Notes: a model not told the origin generated them from the sequence alone. A DNA stretch of 64,000 nucleotides from UBA2336 sp046294915 (GCA_046294915.1 JBKBOE010000001.1:62001-126000); one strand, 5' to 3'. Numbered from the stretch's first letter, positions 9,293 to 19,447 are shown. Made by a program: numbers and translations.

Positions 9293-9502
9293 TTATTTCA
9301 CTTCTTCATAATCAATGTACTCGCCCCCCTTCAGATTGGGCTTTTTCTTTTGTTTTGGCGGAGGCTGGTCAATATTCAATTCGCCCGGTCTGCTGTGGCT
9401 ATCGGTATAGCCACTTTTTACCTGATGCACAAATACCCGAAACAGGCCAAGTTTATAGAGCACATAGAAGAGCAGGGTAAGAATAAGCAATAGCCGGAGC
9501 AT
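9293..9502 (-). CDS. DUF4834 family small membrane protein
   Basis: 69 residues with one N-terminal membrane helix (LRLLLILTLLFYVLYKLGLF), a polar Pro/Lys-rich middle (PPPKQKKKPN) and a C-terminal GEYIDYEEVK motif, the pattern of the Bacteroidota family DUF4834. Function unknown. It starts nine bases after the carB stop and is probably in the same operon. Confidence 0.75.
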   Translation of the reverse strand: MLRLLLILTLLFYVLYKLGLFRVFVHQVKSGYTDSHSRPGELNIDQPPPKQKKKPNLKGGEYIDYEEVK

Positions 9503-9511
9503 GGTTTGTTG

Positions 9512-12325
9512 TTAACGACTCAGGTATAAATTTCGTTCGCTGTACACTTTCATAAAATAATCGTCCATCAGGTCGTCAATAAAATAAATGGATTCACCAG
9601 TGGATTTCATTTCGGGTCCAAGTTCCTTGTTAACATCCGGAAATTTGGAAAACGAAAACACGGGCTCTTTAATGGCATACCCTTTCTTTACAGGACGGAA
9701 GGTGAAATCTTTTATTTTATTTACGCCCAGCATAATTTTGGTGGCGTAGTTCACATAGGGTTCATCGTATGCTTTACAGATGAACGGCACCGTGCGCGAG
9801 GCTCTCGGGTTTGCCTCAATTACATATACCTTATCATTTTTAATGGCAAACTGGATGTTGATAAGTCCTTTTACTTCGAGTGCCTGCGCAATTTTAGTGG
9901 TGTACAATTCCATTTGTTTAACCACAAAATCGCCCAGGTTGTAAGGAGGCAGCACGGCAAACGAATCGCCTGAGTGAATGCCGGCCGGTTCAATATGCTG
10001 CATAATACCGATGATGTACACATCCTTGCCATCACACAAGGCATCTGCTTCGGCCTCAATGGCGCCATCCAGGAAATGATCGAGCAATACTTTGTTGTCG
10101 GGCAGGTGTTTCCAGATGTCGATGATGTGCGACTCCAGTTCTTTTTCGTTGATCACAATTTTCATGCTCTGGCCGCCCAGCACATAGGAGGGGCGAACCA
10201 GCAACGGGAAGCCGATTTGTTTGGATACTTCCAGGGCTTTGTCCGGATCGGTTGCAACTCCAAATTCAGGATAGGGTATGCCCAGGTCTTTCAGCAACGT
10301 GGAGAACCGCCCTCTGTCTTCGGCAAGGTCGAGCGAGTCGAAGGAGGTGCCTATAATTTTAATGCCGTACTTGTTTAACTTCTCGGCAATCTTCAGGGCC
10401 GTTTGGCCGCCCAGTTGTACGATTACCCCTTCGGGTTTTTCGTGTTGAATAATATCGTACAGGTGTTCCCAGAAAACCGGTTCAAAGTAGAGTTTATCCG
10501 AAATGTCAAAATCAGTCGATACGGTTTCGGGGTTGCAGTTAACCATAATGGTTTCGTAACCACACTCACGTGCCGCCAACACGCCATGCACGCACGAGTA
10601 ATCGAACTCAATACCCTGCCCGATGCGGTTGGGGCCCGAGCCGAGTACAATTATTTTTTTTCGGTTTGAAGAAACAGACTCGTTCTCCGAATCAAAGGTG
10701 GAGTAGTAATAAGGGGTTTGTGCTTCGAATTCTGCAGCACAGGTATCGACCAGTTTGTACACCCGCTTGATGCCCAGTTCGGTACGTTTTTTATATACTT
10801 CGCTTTCCAGGCAGTGCAACAGGTGGGCAATCTGCCGGTCGGCAAAACCTTTTTCTTTGGCTTTGCGAAGCAGGTGAACCGGTATGGTGTTCAGGTCGTA
10901 TTGCTCAACTTCATTTTCAATTTGTACCAGCTCTTCAATTTGTTTCAGAAACCACTTATCGATTTTAGTGATGTTAAAAATGGTTTTGAGCGGAATACCG
11001 ATTTTGATGGCATCGTGAATATGGAAGACACGGTTCCAGGTAGGATTAGCCAGGCTGTGCAGCAGTTCATCCTGGTTGCGGAGTTCTTTCCCATCGGCCC
11101 CCAGGCCGTTGCGCCTGATCTCCAGTGACTGTGCGGCTTTTTGAAGGGCTTCCTGGAAATTGCGCCCGATGCCCATGGCTTCGCCAACGGATTTCATCTG
11201 CAGGCCAAGCTTCCGGTCGGCACCATGGAACTTATCGAAATTCCAGCGCGGAATTTTAACGATCACATAATCCAGGGCGGGCTCAAAGTAGGCCGTGGTG
11301 GTTTTGGTAATGGCATTTTTTAATTCATCGAGGTTGTAGCCTATGGCCAGTTTGGCGGCCACTTTGGCAATGGGGTAACCGGTGGCTTTGGAAGCCAGCG
11401 CTGATGAACGCGAAACACGCGGGTTAATTTCGATACCGATAATTTCATCGGTATCCGGGTTAACGGCAAACTGCACGTTACACCCACCGGCAAACTTGCC
11501 GATGCCGTTCATCATTTTAATGGCCAAATCGCGCATGTGCTGGTAAACGGTATCGGGTAAGGTCATGGCGGGGGCAACGGTTATGGAGTCGCCCGTATGG
11601 ATGCCCATCGGGTCGAAGTTTTCAATGGAGCAGATGATGATGACATTGCCGGCACCATCGCGCAACAGTTCCAGTTCATATTCTTTCCAGCCCACGATGC
11701 TTTGTTCTACCAGCACTTCGTGTATGGGCGAGGTGTGCAGGCCGCGGTTGAGTGCCTCATCAAACTCTTCGGGGGTATTCACAAATCCGCCCCCGGTTCC
11801 GCCAAGGGTAAACGATGGGCGGATAACCAGCGGAAATCCGATTTGCTGGGCTATTTCTTTTCCCTGCAGGAACGAGGTGGCCGTTGAGCCTTTACATACA
11901 CCAACGCCCAGTTCAAGCATTTTTAGCCTGAATTTTTCGCGGTCTTCGGTAGTTTCGATGGCTTTGATATCCACACCAATAATGCGCACTCCATAGTGTT
12001 GCCACAGGCCGGCCTTGTCGCATTCAATACACAGGTTTAGTGCTGTTTGGCCGCCCATTGTGGGCAGCACGGCATCGATGTGGTGCTTTTCAAGAATTTC
12101 TTTGATGGACTTCTTAGTCAGCGGCTTCAGGTACACATGGTCAGCCGTAACCTTATCGGTCATGATGGTTGCCGGATTGGAGTTAATGAGCACCACTTCA
12201 ATTCCTTCTTCACGCAGGGAACGGGCTGCCTGGGAGCCGGCATAGTCAAATTCGCAGGCCTGGCCGATAATTATGGGCCCGCTGCCGATAATCAGTACGG
12301 AACGGATGCTTCTGTCTCGGGGCAT
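9512..12325 (-). CDS. carB: Carbamoyl-phosphate synthase large subunit (lacks C-terminal allosteric domain)
   Basis: 937 residues from the ATG at 12323-12325; a TTG-initiated frame runs ten codons further. Two homologous synthetase halves are visible, each opening with a GSGP motif (IIGSGPIIIGQACEFDYAG near residue 12; VLGSGPNRIGQGIEFDYSC near 560) and each carrying an ATP-grasp fold (RPSFTLGGTGGG; RPSYVLGGQSMKI). The protein ends shortly after FKFPDVNKELGPEMKSTGE-type sequence, so the C-terminal MGS-like domain of about 130 residues, which binds UMP and ornithine in E. coli (1073 residues), is missing. Short CarB forms like this are known in some Bacteroidota. It makes carbamoyl phosphate for arginine and pyrimidines with CarA, which is not in the window. 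Confidence 0.95.
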   Translation of the reverse strand: MPRDRSIRSVLIIGSGPIIIGQACEFDYAGSQAARSLREEGIEVVLINSNPATIMTDKVTADHVYLKPLTKKSIKEILEKHHIDAVLPTMGGQTALNLCIECDKAGLWQHYGVRIIGVDIKAIETTEDREKFRLKMLELGVGVCKGSTATSFLQGKEIAQQIGFPLVIRPSFTLGGTGGGFVNTPEEFDEALNRGLHTSPIHEVLVEQSIVGWKEYELELLRDGAGNVIIICSIENFDPMGIHTGDSITVAPAMTLPDTVYQHMRDLAIKMMNGIGKFAGGCNVQFAVNPDTDEIIGIEINPRVSRSSALASKATGYPIAKVAAKLAIGYNLDELKNAITKTTTAYFEPALDYVIVKIPRWNFDKFHGADRKLGLQMKSVGEAMGIGRNFQEALQKAAQSLEIRRNGLGADGKELRNQDELLHSLANPTWNRVFHIHDAIKIGIPLKTIFNITKIDKWFLKQIEELVQIENEVEQYDLNTIPVHLLRKAKEKGFADRQIAHLLHCLESEVYKKRTELGIKRVYKLVDTCAAEFEAQTPYYYSTFDSENESVSSNRKKIIVLGSGPNRIGQGIEFDYSCVHGVLAARECGYETIMVNCNPETVSTDFDISDKLYFEPVFWEHLYDIIQHEKPEGVIVQLGGQTALKIAEKLNKYGIKIIGTSFDSLDLAEDRGRFSTLLKDLGIPYPEFGVATDPDKALEVSKQIGFPLLVRPSYVLGGQSMKIVINEKELESHIIDIWKHLPDNKVLLDHFLDGAIEAEADALCDGKDVYIIGIMQHIEPAGIHSGDSFAVLPPYNLGDFVVKQMELYTTKIAQALEVKGLINIQFAIKNDKVYVIEANPRASRTVPFICKAYDEPYVNYATKIMLGVNKIKDFTFRPVKKGYAIKEPVFSFSKFPDVNKELGPEMKSTGESIYFIDDLMDDYFMKVYSERNLYLSR

Positions 12326-12390
12326 GTTGGCGTAGTGGTTGGATAAATCGGGCAAAAATAACCAGGAATGACGGGATTAAAAGTATCCCA

Positions 12391-12421
12391 ATAAAAATAG
12401 CCCGTCAACCGCCAGGCTATT
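12391..12421 (-). terminator. Rho-independent terminator after the T9SS protease gene
   Basis: A stem of AATAGCC pairing with GGCTATT (12396-12402 with 12415-12421), a 12-base loop, then a T-rich tract on the minus strand (TTTTTATT). It lies 23 bases downstream of the minus-strand stop at 12444. Confidence 0.65.
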
Positions 12422-12443
12422 TGGTTCAGGCTGGTTGCTGTGT

Positions 12444-15400
12444 TTACCGATTTATTTTTGCCACTTTCCTGATCACCGTTCCTTTGATGGTTTCCATTCT
12501 CAGCAAATACAAGCCCGAGGGCATCGTGGACATGTTTACCTGGTAACGTATGTTGCCCTGATCGGGCTGAATCTCGGAAAGATGCAGGTTTTGACCTTGA
12601 AGGTTAAAGAGAGCCAGAGAAACCGTTCCTTCTATACCGGTTGCTTCAACCCGAAGCCAGTCGGTTACCGGGTTAGGGTACACCTGGATGGCGGATGCCA
12701 GTTCGTTTTCAATGCCGGTGATGGGGTCCTGAATGTATACATTGTCGATAGCCCAGCCCCAGGCGTTTACCGAGGCAGTTGCAAATAACCGGAAGCGTAT
12801 GATTACATTATCGCCCGTGTTAAAACTGCCATTTCCTTTCAGGTCGAGCAGCCGCGTTTTATAAAGTGCAGCAGTTGGAGTTGTTCCGGTATTGAATGCC
12901 CCCAGCCACTGCGAACTTTCGCGGGCATTATAGCCATCCAAAAAACGCAGCCAGGTTTGCCCGCCATCTTTGGAACCCTCAACGATGGCGTAATCTTTGA
13001 AGTTGGGGCTGCCGAAAGAAGTACCAAGTGCACTTGGTTCAACAACGGCAATTTCATCAAAGCGCATCAGGCTGTTTGTTGCTGAAATGGTAACGGGTTT
13101 CAGCAGGGTTGTTGTATAACTGGAGGTTTGGTCAAGCCCAAAGCCGTTGGGATAAGGATGTTCACTGTGAAGTGCGCTGTTTGAGAAACCGGCTGGTTGG
13201 GTAACTGAAAAAAAGTTTCCGACAAAATCGGTGGTGGCGCTGTTAAAATTGTTGGCGTAGGTATTTACGGGGGCACTGAAATTCACAACAGGTACTTTAA
13301 AAAAACCGTTAGGAGGCAAGGTGGCAGAGTTACCTGCGCTGTCAGTTGCCAATAACCGATACTCCACAAAATCGCCTGGTGAAAGTACTGCCAGCCCGGT
13401 TAACGAAAACGTATAGGAACTTGCCGGGGGATCAACATCAAATTCAATTTCCGTAACGGCTCCGCCATTTACTTTGTATTCTGCTTTCAAAGTTTGAATT
13501 CCGCTGGCATCGGTGGCTGAAGAGGTGATTACCAATACATCGTCATCATCTTTCAGGTAGTCGGTGTGGTTGTGTAGAACAACCGGAGGAGTTTCGTCAA
13601 TCTGTATTTTTAAATTATCAATGCACCAGCCCCAGCCTGCAGCAAGCTGATCGCTGAACAGGCGAAAGCGGATAACCACTTCCTCATCGGTATCGAACTG
13701 GTTTTGCAAATCGAGCAGGCGTGTTCGGAAAAGTGTAGGGTCGCCCACGGCTGTAGAATTATTTCCTGAAATAGCACTGTTGTACCGGGTTAGCCAAGGA
13801 GTAAAGTCGCGCGAGTCGTACCCGTTAGCCACGGGCAGCCAGGTAAATCCACCGTCTTTACTGCCCTCGACTACCACGTAATCCCAGAACTGCGCCTCGC
13901 CAAATACCGCACCGGGTTCACCGGGCTCTACTAAAACAATCTCATCAAATTTTAGAGTGGCCTCCTGCGCTTTAACCCGGATGGGAACTTTGAGCTGATA
14001 GAGGTAGCTGTATTCGCCACCCGGGAATCCGTTTCCTTCAGGATAGGGGTGCGTGGAATGAATAGCAGGATTACTGAAGCCGGAGGGGGTGGTAATGCTA
14101 AACCCAACGCCAAAGAAGTCATCGCTTGGTGTATTGAAATCATTAGCATAGGAGTTTTGTGTGGGGGCAAGCCCTACAACATTTAGCACGTAGTAATCAG
14201 TTACAGGCGAAATGGCCTGGTTGCTGCCGGAGGAATTATCGGTAGCAATAATGCGGTATTTCAATACATCGCCATTCATCAAACCGGTACCAAGATTTAC
14301 TGTGGTGAGGTAGATGGAGTCTTCACCCGGATTTTGCAACGTAAATGATTGACCGGGCTGGAGTACATCATTAATAGAATACTGCAACACTACCGAGGCA
14401 ATGCCAATGTTATCCGTTACGCGTGCTTCAATATCCAGTTGGGTGTCGGTTTCAAGTAAGAACGGTTTTTGACTGTGTGAGATAATGGGGGCCTTGGTGT
14501 CAGGACCGGTTTCAAAAGTGAACAGGCCCTGCAGTTGGGTATTTTGTTTTCGCACAAACTTGCCGGGCTTTACAAATTGCCGGTTGTTGTTGTCATTAAC
14601 TGAAATAAAATAGCCGTAAGTTGTGGGTGTTCCTGTTGAGAGGATAGTAGCTGCATATTCATTGGGTGCTCCGGTGGGTGTCATAGCTACCTGGGTGAAG
14701 GTTGACCCGTTGGTGGTGTAATTAAGTATAAGTGTGCTTGCATTAAAGCCGTTGTCGCTGGTAACCACAGCGGTAACCACATATGGCCCTGTAACATTTT
14801 CGGTGTTGGGCAGTGCCTGGTGACTGATGAATACATTTTCCCAGCCCATGTCTTTCAGCATATTGAGGGCGACACCGGGAGCAAGTACCCGCTCCTGTGG
14901 GGCAACTTGAGGAGTCATCAAAGCATCACTGGTTCCGTTAAATGTGTTTTCATCCAGGTGGCTGATGCTGGATCCGGCTGAAAACGTGCCAGGTGCATAA
15001 AGCCGTGCATTGGCAGAATTAGGGGTGTCAAAAAAAAGATTTTGCCCTGTGAGTTGTCCTGCCAGCGCGTTGGAGGGTGAGGTGAAACCCTCAATAAGGT
15101 TAATGTTTGAGTTGTTCTCAATGGGAACATCATATATAATAGGAACACCGGTGGTTTGTACACCCACTTCACCCTGACCGTTTGAAGTGAGGATTTTGAA
15201 CGAACCGGAAAACCCAAGGCCGTGGCCGATCTCGTGCAGCACTACGGTTGCAAGGTCAAATGTATTTGCCGGAGGAGCCGTGTTGGGATCCAGGTGCCAG
15301 TTGGCACTGCTGCTGAATTGTGTGAAAATCTCCGAGTTACTTCCGTTGAGATTTTTGCCCGACATTTTTTCGGCTAATGCCACCGGGTAAAAAACATTCA

Positions 15401-15794
15401 GTTTTTGGGCGCCATCGAAGTTGGCAAAAGCCGATGTATAGATAGCCCCGCCCAGAATACCCGCACCCAGAGGTTGCCAATAAGCATCAATAGTTATGGT
15501 TTGCGATGAGGTAATGAGAGATGCCCATATATCCACGGCATATTGGAAAGCGGCCTGAGCCTGAGCGGTGAAGCCGTTGTAGTTTACCTGAATGTTGGCG
15601 GTTTTGGTGCGTGCTCCGTTTTTCCAGCGTATATACTCTTCTGGTGGAGGTACATAAAAATCATGATTGGCGGTGTGCCCGTAACAAACGGTGTGGGTAT
15701 TCATTTTAACGCCCATAAACTGCTGAGCCTTCAACCCATCAAACGCTGCGATTAACACAGCAATACTCAAAAGCCAACTGTAAACTTTACCCAT
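12444..15794 (-). CDS. T9SS-secreted metzincin-like metalloprotease with two repeated anchor-type domains
   Basis: 1116 residues. There is a Sec signal (about 1-23). A catalytic-like domain follows with HEIGHGLGFSG at 187-197: HExxH and the metzincin Gly are present, but position 197, where a third zinc ligand is usual, is Gly. Ig-like segments lie around 325-545. Two copies of a unit of about 180 residues then follow (beginning NSYANDFN and NTYANNFN), both carrying WDYVVVEGSKDGG / KDYAIVEGSKDGG, KTRLLDL-type and WGWCIDN / WGWAIDN motifs, like choice-of-anchor J modules. The end (VYPNPVTDWLRVEA to the terminal Lys-Ile-Asn-Arg) is a T9SS type A sorting domain. It is expected to be secreted or surface attached. 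Substrate unknown. Confidence 0.88.
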   Translation of the reverse strand: MGKVYSWLLSIAVLIAAFDGLKAQQFMGVKMNTHTVCYGHTANHDFYVPPPEEYIRWKNGARTKTANIQVNYNGFTAQAQAAFQYAVDIWASLITSSQTITIDAYWQPLGAGILGGAIYTSAFANFDGAQKLNVFYPVALAEKMSGKNLNGSNSEIFTQFSSSANWHLDPNTAPPANTFDLATVVLHEIGHGLGFSGSFKILTSNGQGEVGVQTTGVPIIYDVPIENNSNINLIEGFTSPSNALAGQLTGQNLFFDTPNSANARLYAPGTFSAGSSISHLDENTFNGTSDALMTPQVAPQERVLAPGVALNMLKDMGWENVFISHQALPNTENVTGPYVVTAVVTSDNGFNASTLILNYTTNGSTFTQVAMTPTGAPNEYAATILSTGTPTTYGYFISVNDNNNRQFVKPGKFVRKQNTQLQGLFTFETGPDTKAPIISHSQKPFLLETDTQLDIEARVTDNIGIASVVLQYSINDVLQPGQSFTLQNPGEDSIYLTTVNLGTGLMNGDVLKYRIIATDNSSGSNQAISPVTDYYVLNVVGLAPTQNSYANDFNTPSDDFFGVGFSITTPSGFSNPAIHSTHPYPEGNGFPGGEYSYLYQLKVPIRVKAQEATLKFDEIVLVEPGEPGAVFGEAQFWDYVVVEGSKDGGFTWLPVANGYDSRDFTPWLTRYNSAISGNNSTAVGDPTLFRTRLLDLQNQFDTDEEVVIRFRLFSDQLAAGWGWCIDNLKIQIDETPPVVLHNHTDYLKDDDDVLVITSSATDASGIQTLKAEYKVNGGAVTEIEFDVDPPASSYTFSLTGLAVLSPGDFVEYRLLATDSAGNSATLPPNGFFKVPVVNFSAPVNTYANNFNSATTDFVGNFFSVTQPAGFSNSALHSEHPYPNGFGLDQTSSYTTTLLKPVTISATNSLMRFDEIAVVEPSALGTSFGSPNFKDYAIVEGSKDGGQTWLRFLDGYNARESSQWLGAFNTGTTPTAALYKTRLLDLKGNGSFNTGDNVIIRFRLFATASVNAWGWAIDNVYIQDPITGIENELASAIQVYPNPVTDWLRVEATGIEGTVSLALFNLQGQNLHLSEIQPDQGNIRYQVNMSTMPSGLYLLRMETIKGTVIRKVAKINR

Positions 15795-15902
15795 ACGCGT
15801 TGTACATTATAAAATACCTTATCAAAACCGGATTTATTTGCGAATAAAACATACCGGGAAGGTGAAATTAAAAAAAGAAAGGGTATCCTGAAAATCAACA
15901 GG

Positions 15903-17234
15903 CTAAATTATGCCCCTTGCTTTCAATTCAAGGTATTTGTTGATGGTGTTCACGGTAAGCCGTTCGGGTGCGGTTAAGATGGTTTGAATACCGGCTTGCT
16001 GCAGTTCTTTAACAATCAGTTTTTTATCGTACGCAAATTTTTCGGCAACGGCCTTGTAATAAATGTCTTTTAACTGAAAGGCAGGAGTTGCCGTGAGGGA
16101 AGTCAGTTCCGTATTCTCAAAAAAGATCACCACCAGCACGTGCTGCTTGCTCAGGCTTTTTAAGAATGGCAACTGCCGTTGCATGCCGTAAAGCGACTCG
16201 AAGTTTGTGAACAGCAGCAGTAAACTGCGCTGCGTAATTTTTCTGCGGATGTGGCTGTACACCACTGAAAAGTCAGATTCACGATAACCCGTTTTCTGGT
16301 TATACAGCACTTCTTGTATTTGCGCCATCTGCCGGTTGCTGCGGCTGGCGGGCAACGTGGTGTTGATGTTGTTTTGAAAGGTTATCAGCCCGGCTTTGTC
16401 CGATTTACGGATGGCGATGTTGGAGATAACCAGACAGGCATTAATGGCATAGTCCAGCAAACTCATCCCGTTAAACGGCATCTGCATGACACGGCCTTTA
16501 TCAATGAGGGAGTACACCTGTTGCGAGCGTTCATCCTGATAGTGATTTACCATCAGGTGGGTTTTGCGTGCGGTAGCTTTCCAGTTGATGGTGCGCACAT
16601 CATCGCCTGCCACATATTCTTTTATGAGTTCAAACTCCATGTTATGGCCGATGCGCCTGATCTTTTTTACCCCAACATCGGTGAGCCGGTTTGAAATGGC
16701 CATCAGTTCGTATTTGCGCATCTGGATGTAGGAGGGGTATACCGGCACGAGGGCATCGGCCGAAAACCGGAACCTGCGTTTGGCAAGCTTCATCGGTGAA
16801 CTTACAAAGCCATTCACCGATCCGAACGAATATTCTCCACGCTTTACCGGCCGCAAAAAGTAGGTGATGGTTTTAGTTGAACGGGAATCGAGCGTGAGTT
16901 GAAAGGAAACATCGCGTTTCTGAAACTGGTGCGGGATCTCATCAATGATTTCAAGCGAAATGGTGAAGGGGTAAAAATTTTCAAGGTAAATCCTGATTTC
17001 ATTCTCATCGCCATTGGAAAGCTTATCGGGGGTAAAGCGGTAGCCGTGCAGTCCTTTTTTAGTGCCAAACAGCAGCAGAACATCGGCAATCAACAGGGCA
17101 ACAAGAAGCAGCAGTAAAATTTTGGGAAGGATAACGGGCAATGACAAAACAAAGCTGACAATGAAGGCCAGTACTACAATTCCTGTTCCTATGAACAGCC
17201 GGTTGTTGAGATAAATGTCCCTGAGGTGTTTCAT
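15903..17234 (-). CDS. DUF58 domain-containing protein
   Basis: 443 residues. Two adjacent N-terminal membrane helices (about 14-55), a beta-rich region, then the DUF58 signature GDDVRTINWKATARKTHLMVN near residue 210 and a von Willebrand A-like C-terminal half. DUF58 proteins almost always neighbour a MoxR AAA+ ATPase, and do so here: the start lies seven bases after the moxR stop. The pair is thought to act as chaperone and metal-binding partner at the membrane, but the client is unknown. Confidence 0.92.
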   Translation of the reverse strand: MKHLRDIYLNNRLFIGTGIVVLAFIVSFVLSLPVILPKILLLLLVALLIADVLLLFGTKKGLHGYRFTPDKLSNGDENEIRIYLENFYPFTISLEIIDEIPHQFQKRDVSFQLTLDSRSTKTITYFLRPVKRGEYSFGSVNGFVSSPMKLAKRRFRFSADALVPVYPSYIQMRKYELMAISNRLTDVGVKKIRRIGHNMEFELIKEYVAGDDVRTINWKATARKTHLMVNHYQDERSQQVYSLIDKGRVMQMPFNGMSLLDYAINACLVISNIAIRKSDKAGLITFQNNINTTLPASRSNRQMAQIQEVLYNQKTGYRESDFSVVYSHIRRKITQRSLLLLFTNFESLYGMQRQLPFLKSLSKQHVLVVIFFENTELTSLTATPAFQLKDIYYKAVAEKFAYDKKLIVKELQQAGIQTILTAPERLTVNTINKYLELKARGII

Positions 17235-17241
17235 CGTAATG

Positions 17242-18219
17242 CTACCGTGGCACCTCTACCTTATCAACAATTTGTTTAACCACATCATCGGGGGTTACTC
17301 CTTCCATTTCTTTATCAGGGGTAAGCATGATGCGATGGCGCAGTACCGGAGCGGCAACAAACTTCACATCTTCGGGTGTAATAAAGTCGCGGCCATGAAT
17401 AGCTGCAAATGCTTTGGCGCAATTCAGTAAAGCAACCGAAGCGCGGGGCGAGCCACCCAGAAACAGCGCAGGATTATTGCGGGTTTCGTGTACGATTCGG
17501 GCGATGTAGTTTATCAGGTTGCTTTCAACATGCACCTGCTGCACGGCTTGCCGGTAATTTTTTATGTGCTGTGCGCTGAGCACCGGTTTCACTTCTTCAG
17601 CGGGGGCATGGCCCTGGCGTTGGTGGTGGCCGCTGATGATGGCTACTTCCTGTTCGAGCCCGGGGTACGCCACTACAATTTTAAACAGAAAGCGATCCAG
17701 TTGCGCCTCGGGCAGCCGATAGGTTCCTTCATGTTCGATGGGGTTTTGTGTGGCAACCACCATATAAGGATGCTCCAGAGCATATGTAGTTCCGTCAATT
17801 GTTACCTGGCGCTCTTCCATCACTTCAAATAGTGCGGCCTGCGTTTTGGCAGGGGCGCGGTTGATTTCATCAATCAAAACGATGTTTGAGAAAATCGGCC
17901 CGGCTTTAAATTCAAATTCTGATTTCTTCACATTGAATACCGAAGTGCCCAGTACATCGGAGGGCATCAGGTCGGGAGTAAACTGAATGCGGGTAAACTT
18001 CACATCAATAACGCGGGCCAGTAGTTTTGCGGTAAGCGTTTTGGCCACACCCGGCACGCCTTCAATCAACACGTGGCCATCAGCCAGTACGGCTGTAATC
18101 AGCAGATCGACCAGGTGTTGCTGGCCAACAATAATTTTACCGATTTCATGGCGGATTTGCTGTACGCTGGCATTCAGTGCGCTAAGGTCAATCCGGTTTT
18201 CAAAAAGTTTTTCTTCCAT
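17242..18219 (-). CDS. MoxR-family AAA+ ATPase
   Basis: 325 residues from the ATG at 18217-18219; a TTG four codons upstream is the alternative. AAA+ motifs: GVPGVAKTL (Walker A), VLIDEINRAPAKTQ (Walker B), ATQNPIEHEGTYRLPEAQLDRF (sensor/arginine-finger region) and the C-terminal lid with GGSPRASVALLNCAKAFA. MoxR ATPases are chaperones that activate or insert metal cofactors in partner proteins with VWA domains. It sits in a tight run with DUF58, DUF4350 and DUF4129 genes. Confidence 0.93.
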   Translation of the reverse strand: MEEKLFENRIDLSALNASVQQIRHEIGKIIVGQQHLVDLLITAVLADGHVLIEGVPGVAKTLTAKLLARVIDVKFTRIQFTPDLMPSDVLGTSVFNVKKSEFEFKAGPIFSNIVLIDEINRAPAKTQAALFEVMEERQVTIDGTTYALEHPYMVVATQNPIEHEGTYRLPEAQLDRFLFKIVVAYPGLEQEVAIISGHHQRQGHAPAEEVKPVLSAQHIKNYRQAVQQVHVESNLINYIARIVHETRNNPALFLGGSPRASVALLNCAKAFAAIHGRDFITPEDVKFVAAPVLRHRIMLTPDKEMEGVTPDDVVKQIVDKVEVPR

Positions 18220-18259
18220 GGTGTTTTGCAATCAAGCGTTTTCTTCTTTGAAGGGAATC

Positions 18260-19447
18260 CTATAATCTAAAACTATCTATTTTTTTGCTTAATGAGGTCA
18301 ATTCATCGGCCGTGATGGAGGTTCTGTTTTGAATGCTTTGAATTAACCGGAACAGCGAAGCCACCACATCCGGAGGGTTACCTGTTTTCTGGGCAATGGC
18401 AGGCAACACCGCATCGGTGTAAGGATGTACCTGGAAGTTGTGCTTGCTGCGCAACTGATCGAGAAAAAAAGCAATCCGCTTGTCGGCAATAATTTTATGG
18501 TCGGCTGACTGATAATACAGGTTGCCGATGGTGCGCACAAATTCAAGTGTTGAATTGCCCAGCGGCTTTATTACTGGAATAACGCGCTGTGTGCGTTTTA
18601 CCTCGAACACGATGAACAAGAGGAGGGCCGCTATGGAAATATAGTAAGCCCAGGCCAGCGGCTCGGTGGTTAAAATAAAACGGAGCGGGGTGCCAGCTTC
18701 GAGCCGGCCCAGGTGGTAAAACTCAGTCCAGTATGTATCGGCTACGGGCAAATGGGAGAGGCTCTGTTCAATAAACCGGTGATTGGCGCCTTGCAACAGA
18801 TACACGTTGGTGAATACCAGCGGGGTAGAGTTTATGAACAGGCTACCCTTACCCCAGGATATTTTAAGGGTTACCGGCAGGTTGAGATCGTTTTTAACTA
18901 TAACCTGTGTGCGGGTTGAGTCGAAAGAAGAGAAATAGTTATGAATATTCTTCCGTGGGAATACGTTTTTCTCCATGTCCGGCAGGTTGGGATAGGTAAA
19001 TTCCAGTGAGGAAGAGTCGTTGCGGTTAAATGCATCGGTAATGGATGTATCGAAAAAATAATCCGATGTGCTCAGGTTCAGTGTATCGGCAAACGTGCCG
19101 TAAAAATATTGTGCGGCAATGAAGGCCGTACCGCCTTTTTCAACGTTTTTCAACAACGCCTCAACATCTTCTTTACCCGGTTGGAATGTTGTTGAGAAAC
19201 TGATGAAGTTTACAGGGGTACTTACCGAGTCGTACCACTCATAAACGGTAAAGTTGCCCCGATGGATTTTCTTTCCGGGAAAGAGGCCGCCCATCAGTTC
19301 ATTCAGTGCGTAGGTACCATGGGGGTTTTTGTCTTTAGGGTAGTAGGTTATGGTCCAGTCCAGTTCGCGTGGCGAAACCATTTTAATAACCAGGTAAACG
19401 GCAACTGCGGCTGCCAGGTAAGCAATATATTTCCAGTCCTTACGCAC
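18260..19447 (-). CDS. DUF4350 domain-containing membrane protein
   Basis: 395 residues, starting at GTG (19445-19447), which overlaps the DUF4129 stop by one base (TAGTG). An N-terminal membrane helix (YIAYLAAAVAVYLVIKMV) is followed by a DUF4350-like domain (DWTITYYPKDKNPHGTYALNELM), a second helix near residue 270 (YYISIAALLLFIVFEVKR), and a helical cytoplasmic tail. Two outer helices with a large domain between them place that domain on the periplasmic side. It belongs to the MoxR/DUF58 block; function unknown. Confidence 0.85.
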   Translation of the reverse strand: MRKDWKYIAYLAAAVAVYLVIKMVSPRELDWTITYYPKDKNPHGTYALNELMGGLFPGKKIHRGNFTVYEWYDSVSTPVNFISFSTTFQPGKEDVEALLKNVEKGGTAFIAAQYFYGTFADTLNLSTSDYFFDTSITDAFNRNDSSSLEFTYPNLPDMEKNVFPRKNIHNYFSSFDSTRTQVIVKNDLNLPVTLKISWGKGSLFINSTPLVFTNVYLLQGANHRFIEQSLSHLPVADTYWTEFYHLGRLEAGTPLRFILTTEPLAWAYYISIAALLLFIVFEVKRTQRVIPVIKPLGNSTLEFVRTIGNLYYQSADHKIIADKRIAFFLDQLRSKHNFQVHPYTDAVLPAIAQKTGNPPDVVASLFRLIQSIQNRTSITADELTSLSKKIDSFRL

